A stretch of DNA of 64,000 nucleotides from Muribaculaceae bacterium (GTDB taxonomy: Bacteria > Bacteroidota > Bacteroidia > Bacteroidales > Muribaculaceae): assembly GCA_023667285.1 (NCBI GenBank), contig JAMPAK010000002.1, positions 1 through 64,000 on the forward strand. The letters are read 5' to 3'. The notes under the pieces are model-generated. The model worked only from the letters and a program-made list of their open reading frames with translations, did not search any database and was not told the origin of the DNA. The translations under genes were made by a program, and so were the position numbers. Shown piece by piece: positions 42,565 through 53,006 of the stretch; the first letter of the stretch is position 1, and every line of letters begins with the position of its first letter.

Positions 42565-43553
42565 CAGGAGAGAATTTGCCAAAAATAGAGGCCAACGTAA
42601 GAGAAGAGCAATATTAGAATGGTGATATAGCCTCTACGCAGGGCTGAGTATTTGAAGAACATTCCCACCTGAAAAGCAACAGTGGCATTAAGAAGGGTTA
42701 CGTAGAGGTCAAGATGAGTGAAATTCACTATTGCAAAGATTCCGGTGGAAATGGTGATGGTTGATAGTAAGCCGTTGAACGCTCTCGACCGTGCATTGAA
42801 GCCTATGATCTTAATCAGGTTTAGTAGACCGAAGAAAAATCCCAACAGCAGAGTAAAGGCGACTGTTACGACGAAAGGAAGACCTCCAGGTAGCGTGAGT
42901 GCCATCTCCGGTCTGGTCCAAAAGAACACCGGCATCTCAGGCCACGGAGCCAATCCAAGACCGTAGACTATCCACGGAGGGGTGATCAGACCCATCAGCA
43001 CAGCCAATATTTTCTTGAATCTGAACAGTTTCATCTGTCCGAGAGCCAGCAGAAAGACCGGAATATAAAGAAGGAAACCATAGTCAACCATGGCTCCGGC
43101 TGATATCAAGGTGAATACAAGGAAAATTGTCCTTGATGAGACACGTTGGTCATAGATACTGAACATCAACCACATACAGCCCATCACAACAATGGCCAGC
43201 AGAACAGACGAACTGAAACATGCGGCTACATCAGGCATTGAGCATGTGGCGAGCAGGAAAAAAGCCGCAAAGAAGATTGACATCGTCCTCAACAGGTTGA
43301 ATTTCCTATTGATGGCTATCATCATAGCAGCAACCCCTATCAGGCAGACAGCATTTACGATAAAGGAAAGTTCATCAAATTCAGAAAACCATGTGGACGG
43401 CGACGGGAAGACAACAGTGTTTCCTCCGGGCCAGAATTTGACTTGTCCGGAGATCAGAGCCCTCCATGCCATCCACAGGGAGGAGATGGCGATAATGACC
43501 GCCACCCCCTTTGACCGCAGGAAGTTAGTGAATCTTTGTTCTTTCCGAGTCAC
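42564..43553 (-). CDS. polytopic membrane protein, unknown
   Basis: A 329-residue protein with about nine transmembrane helices and a short basic N-terminus (MTRKEQRFTNFLRSKG). I recognise no enzyme motif; it may belong to the DUF6427-type Bacteroidetes membrane proteins. It overlaps purD by 4 nt and pdxB by 1 nt, so it is co-translated with two metabolic genes, a placement common for lineage-specific housekeeping membrane proteins. No function assigned. Confidence 0.72.
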   Translation of the reverse strand: MTRKEQRFTNFLRSKGVAVIIAISSLWMAWRALISGQVKFWPGGNTVVFPSPSTWFSEFDELSFIVNAVCLIGVAAMMIAINRKFNLLRTMSIFFAAFFLLATCSMPDVAACFSSSVLLAIVVMGCMWLMFSIYDQRVSSRTIFLVFTLISAGAMVDYGFLLYIPVFLLALGQMKLFRFKKILAVLMGLITPPWIVYGLGLAPWPEMPVFFWTRPEMALTLPGGLPFVVTVAFTLLLGFFFGLLNLIKIIGFNARSRAFNGLLSTITISTGIFAIVNFTHLDLYVTLLNATVAFQVGMFFKYSALRRGYITILILLFSYVGLYFWQILS

Positions 43554-44842
43554 CTTTGATTCTCTATGCGCTGAAGGTCTGCGCCGATGTCGCGGCGATA
43601 ATACTTGCCTTCAAAATCGATGGCCTCAGCAGCCTTGAAACTTTCATTCAGAGCCTCAGCAAGGTCTTTGCCATATGCGCTGCAGGCTATGACACGTCCG
43701 CCTGAGGTTACCAGCCTCCCTTCAGCATCCTTCTTGGTGCCTGCATGGAAGCAGACAGCGTCAGTGTTCTCTGGTGTAATCCCGGTGATTGCTTTCCCCT
43801 TAGGATAGGACCCCGGATAACCACCGGAGACCACCATGACGGTTGTCACATAGCGTGGATCTATATCCAAAGGCATTTCGCCGAGATCACCCTCAGCGGC
43901 GGCATTTAGCAGAGGGAGAAGGTCACAAGCGATACGAGGCATGACCACCTCGGTCTCCGGATCCCCCATGCGTACATTATACTCAATTACCATAGGCTCG
44001 CCATCAACATTAATGAGCCCCAGGAAGATGAAACCGCGATAGATGATTCCCTCTTCCTTCAGACCTTCTACTGTAGGTTTGACTATGCGTTCCTCAACCT
44101 TCTTCATGAACTCATCGTCAGCAAACACCACAGGACTTACGGCCCCCATTCCACCCGTATTGAGACCGGTGTCACCCTCACCGATGCGTTTGTAGTCCTT
44201 TGCCACAGGAAGTATTCGATAACCTCCATTGCCATCTGTGAGCACGAACACAGAACATTCAATGCCTGAGAGGAATTCCTCAATCACTACCGTTGCCGAT
44301 GATGCACCAAACATTCCACCGAGCATCTCGCGCAGAGACTTCTGAGCCTCCTCAAGCGAATCGATTATCAGCACACCCTTGCCGGCCGCAAGGCCATCTG
44401 CCTTGAGGACGTAGGGCGGACGGAGTGTGGCAAGAAATTTCTCCCCTTCCTCGATACTATCTGCTGTGAAACTACGATAAGCAGCCGTCGGGATTGAATG
44501 TCTTGCCATGAAGCGTTTTGCAAAATCCTTGCTCCCCTCGAGAGCGGCGCCCTCCTTTGATGGTCCAACAATCAGCGGAGCACCAGGCTTGGACACAAAA
44601 TAGTCATAGATTCCCGCCACGAGTGGATCCTCATTGCCCACCACAATCATGTCTATACCTTTATCCTTAACAAACGACTCGATTTTCTCGAAATCGAGGG
44701 GTGAAATCGCCACATTCTCGCCATAGGCGTCAGTACCGCCGTTTCCTGGTGCGATATAGAGTTTTGTGAGGAGCGGACTTTTTGAGAGTTTCCAAGCGAT
44801 GGCACACTCACGGCCTCCTGAGCCAAGGAGAAGGATATTCAT
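43550..44842 (-). CDS. purD: phosphoribosylamine-glycine ligase
   Basis: A 430-residue ATP-grasp enzyme for step 2 of purine synthesis. The N-terminus MNILLLGSGGRECAIAWKLS and the substrate motif APGNGGTDAYGENV are family-typical. The ATP-grasp core (VLKADGLAAGKGVLI) and the metal-binding MVIEYNVRMGDPETE segment are present. It starts a run of coupled genes (purD, membrane protein, pdxB, polymerase, YolD-like). Confidence 0.97.
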   Translation of the reverse strand: MNILLLGSGGRECAIAWKLSKSPLLTKLYIAPGNGGTDAYGENVAISPLDFEKIESFVKDKGIDMIVVGNEDPLVAGIYDYFVSKPGAPLIVGPSKEGAALEGSKDFAKRFMARHSIPTAAYRSFTADSIEEGEKFLATLRPPYVLKADGLAAGKGVLIIDSLEEAQKSLREMLGGMFGASSATVVIEEFLSGIECSVFVLTDGNGGYRILPVAKDYKRIGEGDTGLNTGGMGAVSPVVFADDEFMKKVEERIVKPTVEGLKEEGIIYRGFIFLGLINVDGEPMVIEYNVRMGDPETEVVMPRIACDLLPLLNAAAEGDLGEMPLDIDPRYVTTVMVVSGGYPGSYPKGKAITGITPENTDAVCFHAGTKKDAEGRLVTSGGRVIACSAYGKDLAEALNESFKAAEAIDFEGKYYRRDIGADLQRIENQR

Positions 44843-44888
44843 AATCGGTTGGGGTTAATGAATGGTTATGGGTGAGATATGATGGTTA

Positions 44889-46493
44889 TTAATTATTTTC
44901 TGATTCATTTGTGTTATTGGAATCGCTTGAGTCAGGGCGCTTCCAACGGCGACGTGTGCGCATGAAAGTGCCACCCGCCGATGGGATAGACGGCATCGTG
45001 GGAGTATCCCCTATCCCCTTGAGAGCATTTTCATTACGGCGACGGCAGAGTATCTCCTCAGCCTCACTCATGCGCGCTGTCTCCTCCTTATATCGGCGGC
45101 GTGTCTCTTCATTTCTGGCAAAGCCCCCTTTCTTAGGGCGATATAACTCGCTTAGAGCCGATCGTTTCTCAGGGCCTTTGTGCTGACGGTCGCGCGGCGA
45201 GGACTCACGTTTGCGGTCAGAGGAACGGCGCCCTCCCATTCCCTTCTCTCCTGCCTCTCGGCGCCACTGAGCATCGGTCTTGCGCGCAAGGCGCGTAGTC
45301 TTGTCGCCAGCCTCGTGCTTCACCACGCCACCTTCACGGCGGAAATCCTGCTTCTTGCCCTCAAATGTGATATACTCACGCAACTCGCAGTCAATGCCGC
45401 CATTCTGCATCTCCTCCTTAAGTGAAGGAGTGAGGCCTATCCTGTCCAGGCATGCGAGATTTGAAGAGATGACCCAGGAGTTCCAGCCACAGAATACATG
45501 CTTGAGTTTACTGCCCAAGAGCGCATAGAGATTGCCAAGGTCCTCTGGGTTAAGACGCTCTCCATAGGGAGGATTTGTCACAAGGACACCGGGTGTCCCC
45601 TCGACAGGAGCTCTGTCCCACTGCTGCAGGGAGCGGACACGGAGGCTAACGATGTCATCGACACCGGCCGAGAGTATATTCTGCTCCGCAATTGCCACAG
45701 CTTTGGGTGAAATATCAGCGCCATAAATCTTGAATGGTATGTCGAGACGTCGCTCACCCTCGGACAGCACTTGCTCGAGGAGTTCGCCGTCAAAGTCGCG
45801 CCAATTCTCAAAAGCCCAGCCCTTGCGGAAACTTCCGGGGGCGATTCCCGCGGCTATAAGGGCTGCCTCAACCAGGAAAGTGCCGGAACCACACATGGGG
45901 TCGAGCAGCGGCGAGGATCCGTCCCAGCCAGACTTGAGAATAATGCCTGCGGCGAGCACCTCGCTGATAGGAGCATCTGTCTGCCCCACACGCCAACCAC
46001 GTTTGTGAAGTGACTCTCCTGATGAGTTGAGCGAGATTGTGACTCTCTCCTCATCAATGTGGACGTTGATTTTTACATCAGGCTCGCCGTTCACACAGAC
46101 ATTAGGTCTTTTATTCTCTCCATAACGGTCCTTGAACCAATCGACAATCGCATCCTTGACACGATAGACCACAAAATGAGAATTGGTGAACACACTCGAG
46201 TGGACAGTTGAGTCGATTGAGAATGTCTTCCCGAGGCTAAGGACACTACCCCAGTCATATTCCTTGACAAGTTCGTAGAGAGAGTCCGTGTCTGAAGCCG
46301 TAAACTTATATATGGGCTTCAGAATACTCAGGGCAGTCCTGCACCACACGTTGGCTCTATACATCATTGCGAGGTCTCCCTCAAAGGAGACCATTCTGCA
46401 ACCGACCTCAACGTTTGAGGCGCCGAGAGCCTTGAGTTCATTGGCCAGTACTTCTTCGAGTCCTTTGAGTGTCTTTGCGACTAATTCAAACAT
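44889..46493 (-). CDS. THUMP-domain 23S rRNA methyltransferase (RlmL type)
   Basis: A 534-residue class I SAM methyltransferase. The THUMP domain spans about 1-160 (start MFELVAKTLKGLEEVLANEL), the methyltransferase domain has the SAM motif LLDPMCGSGTFLVEAALIAA and the N6/N2-methylase motif TNPPYGERL. It matches the N-terminal (m2G2445) half of E. coli RlmKL. After about residue 385 there is a tail of nearly 150 residues, very rich in Arg, Lys and Ser, probably RNA-binding. Start set at 46493; the open frame runs to 46610 but homologues begin at MFELVAKT. Confidence 0.9.
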   Translation of the reverse strand: MFELVAKTLKGLEEVLANELKALGASNVEVGCRMVSFEGDLAMMYRANVWCRTALSILKPIYKFTASDTDSLYELVKEYDWGSVLSLGKTFSIDSTVHSSVFTNSHFVVYRVKDAIVDWFKDRYGENKRPNVCVNGEPDVKINVHIDEERVTISLNSSGESLHKRGWRVGQTDAPISEVLAAGIILKSGWDGSSPLLDPMCGSGTFLVEAALIAAGIAPGSFRKGWAFENWRDFDGELLEQVLSEGERRLDIPFKIYGADISPKAVAIAEQNILSAGVDDIVSLRVRSLQQWDRAPVEGTPGVLVTNPPYGERLNPEDLGNLYALLGSKLKHVFCGWNSWVISSNLACLDRIGLTPSLKEEMQNGGIDCELREYITFEGKKQDFRREGGVVKHEAGDKTTRLARKTDAQWRREAGEKGMGGRRSSDRKRESSPRDRQHKGPEKRSALSELYRPKKGGFARNEETRRRYKEETARMSEAEEILCRRRNENALKGIGDTPTMPSIPSAGGTFMRTRRRWKRPDSSDSNNTNESENN

Positions 46494-46542
46494 TATCTTA
46501 TAACGTTTAAAGGTTGGGGTTGTTATCTTGGATTTATGACAT

Positions 46543-47487
46543 TCACTTGTTTGGAGACGAGGGCTGCATCTTCCTGAAATTCTCAGGGACTGCCTGGATG
46601 AGACGCTCACCCGCAGCCACGGGAGAAGTCACCCAAAGGTTGCCGCCGATGACGGCCCCATCGCCCACAGTGATACGCCCAAGGATGGTGGAGTTGGAGT
46701 AGATGATGACGTCATCACCTATAATCGGGTGTCTGGCTATCCCCTTGACCGGATTGTTGTTCTCATCCTTGACAAAACTGCGCGCGCCGAGCGTGACGCC
46801 TTGATAGATCTTCACATTATTGCCTATTATGGCTGTAGCTCCAATCACCACACCGGTGCCATGGTCTATCACAAAGGAATGGCCGATTGTAGCGCCGGGA
46901 TGGATATCTATGCCGGTGTCCGAGTGAGCCTGTTCGGCTATCATGCGCGGAAGTATGGGGACTCCAATGTCGAGAAGTGTATGGGCTATCCGGTGGCTCA
47001 TCGTAGCTCGGATGCCTGGATAACAGACTATGACTTCGTGAGTCGAGGTGGCGGCAGGATCACCTAGAAATGTAGCATCAATGTCAGTGTCGAGGACAGC
47101 GCGTAGATCCGGGAGTTTGTCGATGAACGCTTCAGCACAACGTCTCGCCTCAGAGTTGACTCCATCGAGGGTCCTAAGGCAATCTGTGTCAGCAAAACAT
47201 AGGGCTGCTGAAATCTGGTGGCTCAGCAAGCGCTGAAGGCGGTAGCAATCTGATGTCATCCTTGAGCGCAGTTCTGAGTCTGACACTGAGGCATCGTCAT
47301 AGAACCCGGGGAACATAAGTCCACATGACAGCCGCACAATGGTGCGTACAGCATCGTTTGAGAGAAGTGGTTCACCCTCGCCCCGCCTTCCGGGACACAC
47401 ATGGTGCATGGTGCCGAAGTCGCAGAGAGAGTCAATCACCCTGTTGACTTTGTCGTATCCCGTCGTGTTTGCGTTGGCTGTTTCCAT
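46543..47487 (-). CDS. cysE: serine O-acetyltransferase (EpsC type)
   Basis: A 314-residue enzyme making O-acetylserine for cysteine synthesis. The N-terminal helical part is followed by the left-handed beta-helix hexapeptide repeats (HPGATIGHSFVIDHGTGVVI, IIGNNVKIYQGVTLGARS). The active-site His/Asp are in SDTGIDIHPGA and VIDHGTG. The length and long N-terminus match the EpsC form of Bacteroidetes. It has its own -7 box with a very short leader and may drive the downstream methylase and purD genes. Confidence 0.94.
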   Translation of the reverse strand: METANANTTGYDKVNRVIDSLCDFGTMHHVCPGRRGEGEPLLSNDAVRTIVRLSCGLMFPGFYDDASVSDSELRSRMTSDCYRLQRLLSHQISAALCFADTDCLRTLDGVNSEARRCAEAFIDKLPDLRAVLDTDIDATFLGDPAATSTHEVIVCYPGIRATMSHRIAHTLLDIGVPILPRMIAEQAHSDTGIDIHPGATIGHSFVIDHGTGVVIGATAIIGNNVKIYQGVTLGARSFVKDENNNPVKGIARHPIIGDDVIIYSNSTILGRITVGDGAVIGGNLWVTSPVAAGERLIQAVPENFRKMQPSSPNK

Positions 47488-47505
47488 ATCCAGAATTTTT
47501 CAGCA

Positions 47506-47513
47506 CAAAGTTA
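47506..47513 (-). promoter_or_regulatory. cysE promoter -7 box
   Basis: The minus strand reads TAACTTTG, 18 nt before the cysE ATG, leaving a leader of roughly 12 nt, so the message is nearly leaderless. Confidence 0.7.
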
Positions 47514-47538
47514 CAAAATCCTGCGCAAACAACAAAAA

Positions 47539-48024
47539 TTATCCGAGCAGCAACTGCAGGTCAACGACGTCAAGCCAACGGTCTTTCTTATATCCCACCT
47601 GACGGAAGTGGGACGCCTTGACAAAGCCGAGACTTTCGTGGAAACGGATGCTCCGGGTGTTTTCAGATGTGATGCAGGCCACAAGCACATGGAAGCCTCT
47701 TTCGCGGCAGTCATCAATGAGGCGACGCATCAAGGCCACCCCTATTCCTCTGCCATAGGCATCAGGGTGAAGGTAGACTGTCGTCTCAAGTGTATGGCAG
47801 TATGCAGTTCGTTCCTTCCAGGGATGTGCATATGCATAGCCCAGTATTGCCCCATCTTGTTCCCATACAATATATGGGCCATGAGAGGAAATCTCAGCGA
47901 TGCGACGAGCCATTTCCTCAGCTGACGGCGCTTCTGTCTCGAACGATATGACCGTCTCCTCGACATAAGGGGCATAAATGTCAGCTATGGATGATGCATC
48001 TGCCACTGTGGCGGGTCTAATCAT
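47539..48024 (-). CDS. GNAT N-acetyltransferase (phosphinothricin-acetyltransferase-like)
   Basis: A 161-residue GNAT enzyme starting MIRPATVADASSIADIYAPY, with the acetyl-CoA loop DAYGRGIGVALM and the C-terminal GFVKASHFRQVGYKKDRW segment typical of the Pat/YncA (methionine sulfone/phosphinothricin acetyltransferase) group. The start at 48024 follows the lepA stop by 4 nt; an ATG at 48051 would lie inside lepA. The natural substrate is unknown. Confidence 0.88.
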   Translation of the reverse strand: MIRPATVADASSIADIYAPYVEETVISFETEAPSAEEMARRIAEISSHGPYIVWEQDGAILGYAYAHPWKERTAYCHTLETTVYLHPDAYGRGIGVALMRRLIDDCRERGFHVLVACITSENTRSIRFHESLGFVKASHFRQVGYKKDRWLDVVDLQLLLG

Positions 48025-48028
48025 CGCT

Positions 48029-49816
48029 TCAATCAAGTTTAAGGACAGCAAGGAAAGCCTTCTGTGGCACCTCTACAGAGCCAATCTGCTTCATGCGCTT
48101 CTTGCCCTTCTTCTGCTTCTCAAGGAGTTTGCGCTTACGCGAGATGTCGCCTCCATAACACTTGGCAGTCACATCCTTGCGCACAGCCTTGATGGTCTCT
48201 CGGGCGATAATCTTGGCTCCTATAGCGGCTTGGATGGCAATGTCAAATTGCTGGCGAGGTATGAGTTCCTTAAGCTTCTCACACATGCGGCGTCCGAATG
48301 TGACGGCATTGTCGGCATGAGTGAGCGTAGAGAGTGCGTCGACACTCTCGCCATTAAGCAGAATGTCGAGTTTGACAAGCCTTGATGGACGGAAATCATG
48401 CAGATGATAGTCAAAAGAGGCATATCCCTTGGAGATGCTCTTAAGTTTGTCGTAGAAGTCAATGACAATCTCGCCAAGAGGCATGTCGAAAATCATCTCC
48501 ATACGGTTTCCCGAGATATATTCTTGCTTGACAAGCTCCCCTCGCTTGCCCAGACACAGGGTCATGATGGGTCCGATGAAATCAGCAGCCGTTATTATCG
48601 AGGCTCTGATATAAGGCTCTTCTATGCGCTCTATTAATGTCGGATCAGGAAGTCCTGAGGGATTGTGGACCTCTGTCATCACCCCGTGCTTGTCGAAGAC
48701 CCTGTAACTTACGTTGGGAACCGTGGTGATAACATCCATATCGAACTCACGACCAAGACGCTCCTGGACAATCTCCATATGCAGCAGACCCAGGAAGCCA
48801 CATCTGAATCCAAATCCGAGTGCCATGGATGACTCAGGCTGGAATGTGAGCGAGGCATCGTTGAGCTGCAGTTTCTCAAGAGATGCACGGAGATTCTCAA
48901 AGTCCTCAGTCTCGATGGGGTAAACACCCGCAAACACCATGGGCTTCACCTCCTCGAAACCGTCAATAGCCTCAGGACATGGGCGTTTCACATGGGTAAT
49001 GGTGTCTCCCACCTTCACCTCCTTAGATGTCTTGATGCCGGAAATTATATAGCCTACATTTCCGGCCGAGAGTTCGGGGCGTGGCTGCATATCGAGCTTC
49101 AGCACACCGATTTCATCGGCGTTATATTCCTTGCCGGTTGCCACAAACTTTACGAAATCATCCTTCCGGATAGTGCCGTTGACAATCTTGAAATATGCGA
49201 TAATGCCGCGGAATGGATTGAAGACAGAGTCGAAAATGAGAGCCTGAAGAGGCGCCTCAGGATCACCCTCCGGGGCTGGGATACGCTCCACAATTGCACG
49301 GAGTATCTCAGGGACACCCACGCCCGTCTTGCCCGATGCTCGGATAATCTCTGAAGGGTCACATCCCAGCAGGTCGACTATCTGATCTTCTACCTCATCG
49401 GGCTTGGCCGATTCGAGGTCAACCTTGTTTATCACCGGGATAATCTCAAGGTTATTGTCGATAGCCATATATAGATTGGAGATGGTCTGTGCCTGAATGC
49501 CCTGCGAGGCATCCACAATAAGGAGCGCGCCCTCACAAGCGGCAATCGACCGCGACACCTCATAAGAGAAGTCGACGTGTCCCGGAGTATCAATCAGATT
49601 GAGGATATAATCTGTGCCGTCCAGTGAGTAGTTCATCTGAATGGCATGGCTCTTGATTGTGATTCCTCTCTCACGCTCAAGGTCCATGTCGTCAAGAACC
49701 TGAGCCTGCATCTCCTTGCCAGCCACAGTGTCTGTATATTCGAGCAGACGGTCGGCCAGGGTGCTCTTGCCATGGTCAATATGGGCTATTATGCAGAAGT
49801 TTCTTATTCTTTTCAT
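48029..49816 (-). CDS. lepA: elongation factor 4 (LepA)
   Basis: A 595-residue translational GTPase of normal length. The G1 motif [19 protein letters not shown]3 [12 protein letters not shown] and G4 NKVDL are present, and the C-terminal LepA-specific domain ends [13 protein letters not shown]. It acts on stalled or mistranslocated ribosomes. Start at 49816 ([13 protein letters not shown]) overlaps the stop of the purF paralog by 4 nt (ATGA). Confidence 0.98.
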   Translation of the reverse strand: MKRIRNFCIIAHIDHGKSTLADRLLEYTDTVAGKEMQAQVLDDMDLERERGITIKSHAIQMNYSLDGTDYILNLIDTPGHVDFSYEVSRSIAACEGALLIVDASQGIQAQTISNLYMAIDNNLEIIPVINKVDLESAKPDEVEDQIVDLLGCDPSEIIRASGKTGVGVPEILRAIVERIPAPEGDPEAPLQALIFDSVFNPFRGIIAYFKIVNGTIRKDDFVKFVATGKEYNADEIGVLKLDMQPRPELSAGNVGYIISGIKTSKEVKVGDTITHVKRPCPEAIDGFEEVKPMVFAGVYPIETEDFENLRASLEKLQLNDASLTFQPESSMALGFGFRCGFLGLLHMEIVQERLGREFDMDVITTVPNVSYRVFDKHGVMTEVHNPSGLPDPTLIERIEEPYIRASIITAADFIGPIMTLCLGKRGELVKQEYISGNRMEMIFDMPLGEIVIDFYDKLKSISKGYASFDYHLHDFRPSRLVKLDILLNGESVDALSTLTHADNAVTFGRRMCEKLKELIPRQQFDIAIQAAIGAKIIARETIKAVRKDVTAKCYGGDISRKRKLLEKQKKGKKRMKQIGSVEVPQKAFLAVLKLD

Positions 49817-51249
49817 TCGTGGTCCTCCTTCCATGCCTGAGAGGGGCAGATTCCGGTTCCGTCAAAACAGTGAGTGCAAACCCTGCACTTTGGCAGCCCA
49901 ATGCTCTTGATGAGATGTTCAATCTTGCTGAAACTCAGCGTCGAGAGACCAAGCCTACGGGCTATCTCGTCCACCATGCGCTCATATTCAGGAGTGCCTG
50001 TGGTGGCATACTTGTCGAGATTTATGTCGTCTTTGCCCTCAAAGTCACGTATGATGCGGCGTGTGATGAGTTCAAGGTCGCTCTTGGATGACGTAAAGCC
50101 TATAAAGGGGCATCCATAAACCAACGGCGGACATGAGATACGTGCATGAACCTCACGACATCCACAGTCGAAGAATGTCTTGACATTGTCTCTCAACTGG
50201 GTTCCGCGGACGATGGAGTCATCGCAGAACACCACGCTGTTTCCTTCGAGAATGGCCCGGTTGGGGATAAGTTTCATCTTTGCAACGAGCTGACGGCGTT
50301 CCTGCGAGCCCGGCGTGAAACTTCGAGGCCATGTAGGGGTATATTTCAGCACAGCCCTGCGGTAAGGGATGCCACGCCCTTCGGCATATCCCAATGCGAA
50401 CCCTACACCTGAGTCAGGGATTCCGCAGACACAGTCAGCCACCGTCGGGTCTTCGGCCCCCATGGCTCTTCCGGCATCTTCGCGGACATCCTCCACGTTG
50501 ATTCCCTCATAGTCTGAGGCCGGGAAACCATAATATACCCAAAGGAATGAGCATATTTGCTCACGATGAGCAGGATTCTGTAGCACCTCAATGCCATCAG
50601 CCCTCAAACGGACAATCTCGCCCGGGCCTACATCCCTGAGCCTCTCATAGTCAAGGTTGGGGAACACGGCAGTCTCCGAGGCGGCACAATATCCATCCTC
50701 CTTCTTTCCTATAACTATAGGCGTCCTACCCAGATAGTCGCGAGCAGCAATAATCCCGTCCTCTGTGAGAATCAGCATAGAGCATGAGCCCTTCACCTTC
50801 TTGTACACAAGGTTTATTCCCTCAATAAAGGAACTGCCCATATTGATGAGAAGAGCCACGAGCTCAGTCTGGTTGATATTATTGGCCGAGAGTTCGCTGA
50901 AGTGCATTCTCTCTTTGAGAAGTTCGTCGGCTATCTCGCGGATATTGTTGATCTTGGCGACTGTCACTACGGCATATCGACCGAGATGTGAGTTCACTAT
51001 AATGGGCTGAGGGTCTGTATCGCTGATCACACCCAGGCCCTCGCGGCCTTTGAAACGGTCAAGCTCATCCTCAAAGCGAGAACGGAAGTAGTCCCTTTCC
51101 AGACTGTGGATTGAGCGGTTGAAGCCTGCCACAGGGTCGAAAGTCACCAGACCGGCTCTCTTGGTCCCAAGATGGGAATGATAGTCGGTGCCATAAAAAA
51201 GATCGTTCACGCAAGGGCCTTTACTTACAGCCCCGAAAAAACCACCCAT
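49813..51249 (-). CDS. amidophosphoribosyltransferase paralog lacking the glutaminase cysteine
   Basis: A 478-residue PurF-family protein. The PRPP loop [14 protein letters not shown] and the C-terminal Cys-rich segment ([10 protein letters not shown]) are intact. The N-terminus is [13 protein letters not shown]; true PurF enzymes begin with a catalytic Cys directly after Met (or a short propeptide), which is Gly here. The glutamine-site NG motif also seems changed (VAKINNI). A similar MGGFFG paralog is known to me from Bacteroides. It may use ammonia, be a regulatory partner of a true PurF elsewhere, or have another role. It is coupled to lepA (ATGA). Confidence 0.88.
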   Translation of the reverse strand: MGGFFGAVSKGPCVNDLFYGTDYHSHLGTKRAGLVTFDPVAGFNRSIHSLERDYFRSRFEDELDRFKGREGLGVISDTDPQPIIVNSHLGRYAVVTVAKINNIREIADELLKERMHFSELSANNINQTELVALLINMGSSFIEGINLVYKKVKGSCSMLILTEDGIIAARDYLGRTPIVIGKKEDGYCAASETAVFPNLDYERLRDVGPGEIVRLRADGIEVLQNPAHREQICSFLWVYYGFPASDYEGINVEDVREDAGRAMGAEDPTVADCVCGIPDSGVGFALGYAEGRGIPYRRAVLKYTPTWPRSFTPGSQERRQLVAKMKLIPNRAILEGNSVVFCDDSIVRGTQLRDNVKTFFDCGCREVHARISCPPLVYGCPFIGFTSSKSDLELITRRIIRDFEGKDDINLDKYATTGTPEYERMVDEIARRLGLSTLSFSKIEHLIKSIGLPKCRVCTHCFDGTGICPSQAWKEDHE

Positions 51250-51305
51250 ATTTCGTGTCTCTTTCTGAAGTTATGTAATATAGTGTCGTCTTGGAAATGA
51301 AAGCG

Positions 51306-51313
51306 CAAAATTA
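51306..51313 (-). promoter_or_regulatory. promoter -7 box of the purF-paralog/lepA/GNAT unit
   Basis: The minus strand reads TAATTTTG followed by CG, 56 nt before the ATG at 51249. Confidence 0.6.
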
Positions 51314-51393
51314 GTCATTTTCCCTGAGATTTTATCCATATGGAAGAAATTATTTTCACTCCCTACCCTTTCATCACACATATAAAAACAATG

Positions 51394-51424
51394 TTGGTCG
51401 TATTGGTATTTTTTCGTAACTTTG
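51394..51424 (+). promoter_or_regulatory. promoter of the Wzi-like gene and downstream train
   Basis: TTGG (51394-51397) and TAACTTTG (51417-51424), followed by CA, are separated by 19 nt, the classical Bacteroides -33/-7 spacing. The ATG is at 51453. No terminator was seen between this gene and 62136. Confidence 0.75.
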
Positions 51425-51452
51425 CATAATTATAACGAAAACAGAAGAGAGA

Positions 51453-52967
51453 ATGATGCCTGAGACATTGAGAAAGGCAGCCTTGGCAGTAGCGGCAGTT
51501 CTGCCTGCGGCTCTGTGGGCTGAAGTTCCGATTGAATACAGCGCCGAGGTCACGGCTATGGCCGGTTCGGGGGAATTTGCGCCTCATTATCAGGCAGCAT
51601 TGACCCACGGGAAAGTGCTGACATCCAAGGGTGCATGGGTTGAGGCGAGCATAGCCAAACCACTCGAGTCAGAGGGTCGATGGTCGTGGGGGGCCGGAGG
51701 CTCTGTAGTGGCGGGTGGCAGCAATGCCATTCACTATGACCGCTATCAGTCTGTCTCATCCTTCTGGGAAACCCATTCAGTCAGGCCTAAGGCGGCATGG
51801 ATCCAGCAGTTGTGGGGCGAGGCCCGGTGGAGAAGCATATTCCTCGAGGCGGGAATGAAGGAGAGAGGCTCTGCCCTGCTCAATCAACGCCTCACAAGCG
51901 GCGACCTCATAGAAAGCGGAAACACCAGGCCAATACCGCAAGTCAGGATAGGCTTCGCAGGTTTTCAGCCAATCCCCCTTACTCATGGATGGATAGAGAT
52001 TCAAGGAGAAGTCGCTTTTGGCAAACTGCTTGACGACGGCTGGCGCAAGGAGCAATACAATTATTGGGACTATCATCTTGTCACTCATGAACTCTACAAT
52101 TATAAACGTCTGTATCTGCGCACACGTCAGGACATGCCTTTTGCTGTAACCGTGGGCATGCAGGCAGCCGCTTTCTTCGGCGGAACCAGAAAGGAATATT
52201 CCCATGGACAAGAGCTTAGCGTAGTCAAATATCCCACAAATTTGAAGGCTTACTGGAACGTGTTATTCCCTCATGAGGATGGTGGGGAAGCGTTCTATAC
52301 AGGAAACCATGTGGGATCATGGGATCTCCGGGCACGCTATCAACTCAGGAACGGGGGTGAGATATGGGCATATTTCTCATGGCCTTGGGAGGATGGTTCA
52401 GGCATCGGGAAAATGAATGGATGGGACGGCCTCTGGGGTATTGAATGGAAGGCATCGCAGACTGGACCGGTGAGCGGAGCAGTTGTAGAGTATCTGGATT
52501 TCACAAACCAGAGCGGTCCGATGCACTATGCCCCATCTGACTATGCAGGCACAACCATATCAGATGACCATGCCTCTGGTGCTGATGACTACTACAACAA
52601 CAACGCCCACTCATCGTTCTGCTACTTTGGACGCTCGCTGGGCACCCCGGCACTAATGGCACCGGCCTATAACATTTCAGGTTATCCCGGCTATCTCGCC
52701 ACGGCTCTAAGAGGCTTTCATATTGGTCTTGAAGGGCAGATTTCACCGGGAATCACATATAGGGCGCTTGGCGGCTATCGCAAAGCCTGGGGCAACGGTA
52801 AGTTCATCCTCCCAAATCCGGTGGAACTCGGCTCTATCATAATCGAGGCCACATGGGAGCCTCAACGACTGAATGGTCTCTCATTTAAAGGGAGTCTGGA
52901 AATAGACCGTGGCTCCATGCCAGGAAATGCGTTCGGAGCGCTCTTGAGTGTTAAATACAGACGATAA
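51453..52967 (+). CDS. Wzi-family capsule-assembly outer-membrane protein
   Basis: A 504-residue exported protein with a signal peptide (AALAVAAVLPAALWA). The rest is a run of amphipathic strands ending in VKYRR, as in an 18-strand beta-barrel of the Wzi/capsule-assembly family. Motifs such as WIEIQGEVAFGKLLDDGW and the aromatic-rich ends of strands support this. Wzi holds or helps assemble surface polysaccharide at the outer membrane. It heads a train that includes sialic-acid-like sugar genes, which fits a surface glycan role. The family call is from overall pattern. Confidence 0.82.
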   Translation: MMPETLRKAALAVAAVLPAALWAEVPIEYSAEVTAMAGSGEFAPHYQAALTHGKVLTSKGAWVEASIAKPLESEGRWSWGAGGSVVAGGSNAIHYDRYQSVSSFWETHSVRPKAAWIQQLWGEARWRSIFLEAGMKERGSALLNQRLTSGDLIESGNTRPIPQVRIGFAGFQPIPLTHGWIEIQGEVAFGKLLDDGWRKEQYNYWDYHLVTHELYNYKRLYLRTRQDMPFAVTVGMQAAAFFGGTRKEYSHGQELSVVKYPTNLKAYWNVLFPHEDGGEAFYTGNHVGSWDLRARYQLRNGGEIWAYFSWPWEDGSGIGKMNGWDGLWGIEWKASQTGPVSGAVVEYLDFTNQSGPMHYAPSDYAGTTISDDHASGADDYYNNNAHSSFCYFGRSLGTPALMAPAYNISGYPGYLATALRGFHIGLEGQISPGITYRALGGYRKAWGNGKFILPNPVELGSIIIEATWEPQRLNGLSFKGSLEIDRGSMPGNAFGALLSVKYRR

Positions 52968-53006
52968 CAGACACCTGTGGATATATCGAAGATAAAAATC
53001 AGGATT

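Noticed and set aside
46494-46610. Longer start of the rRNA methyltransferase
   Set aside because: The extension is unlike the THUMP N-terminus and overlaps the end of cysE.
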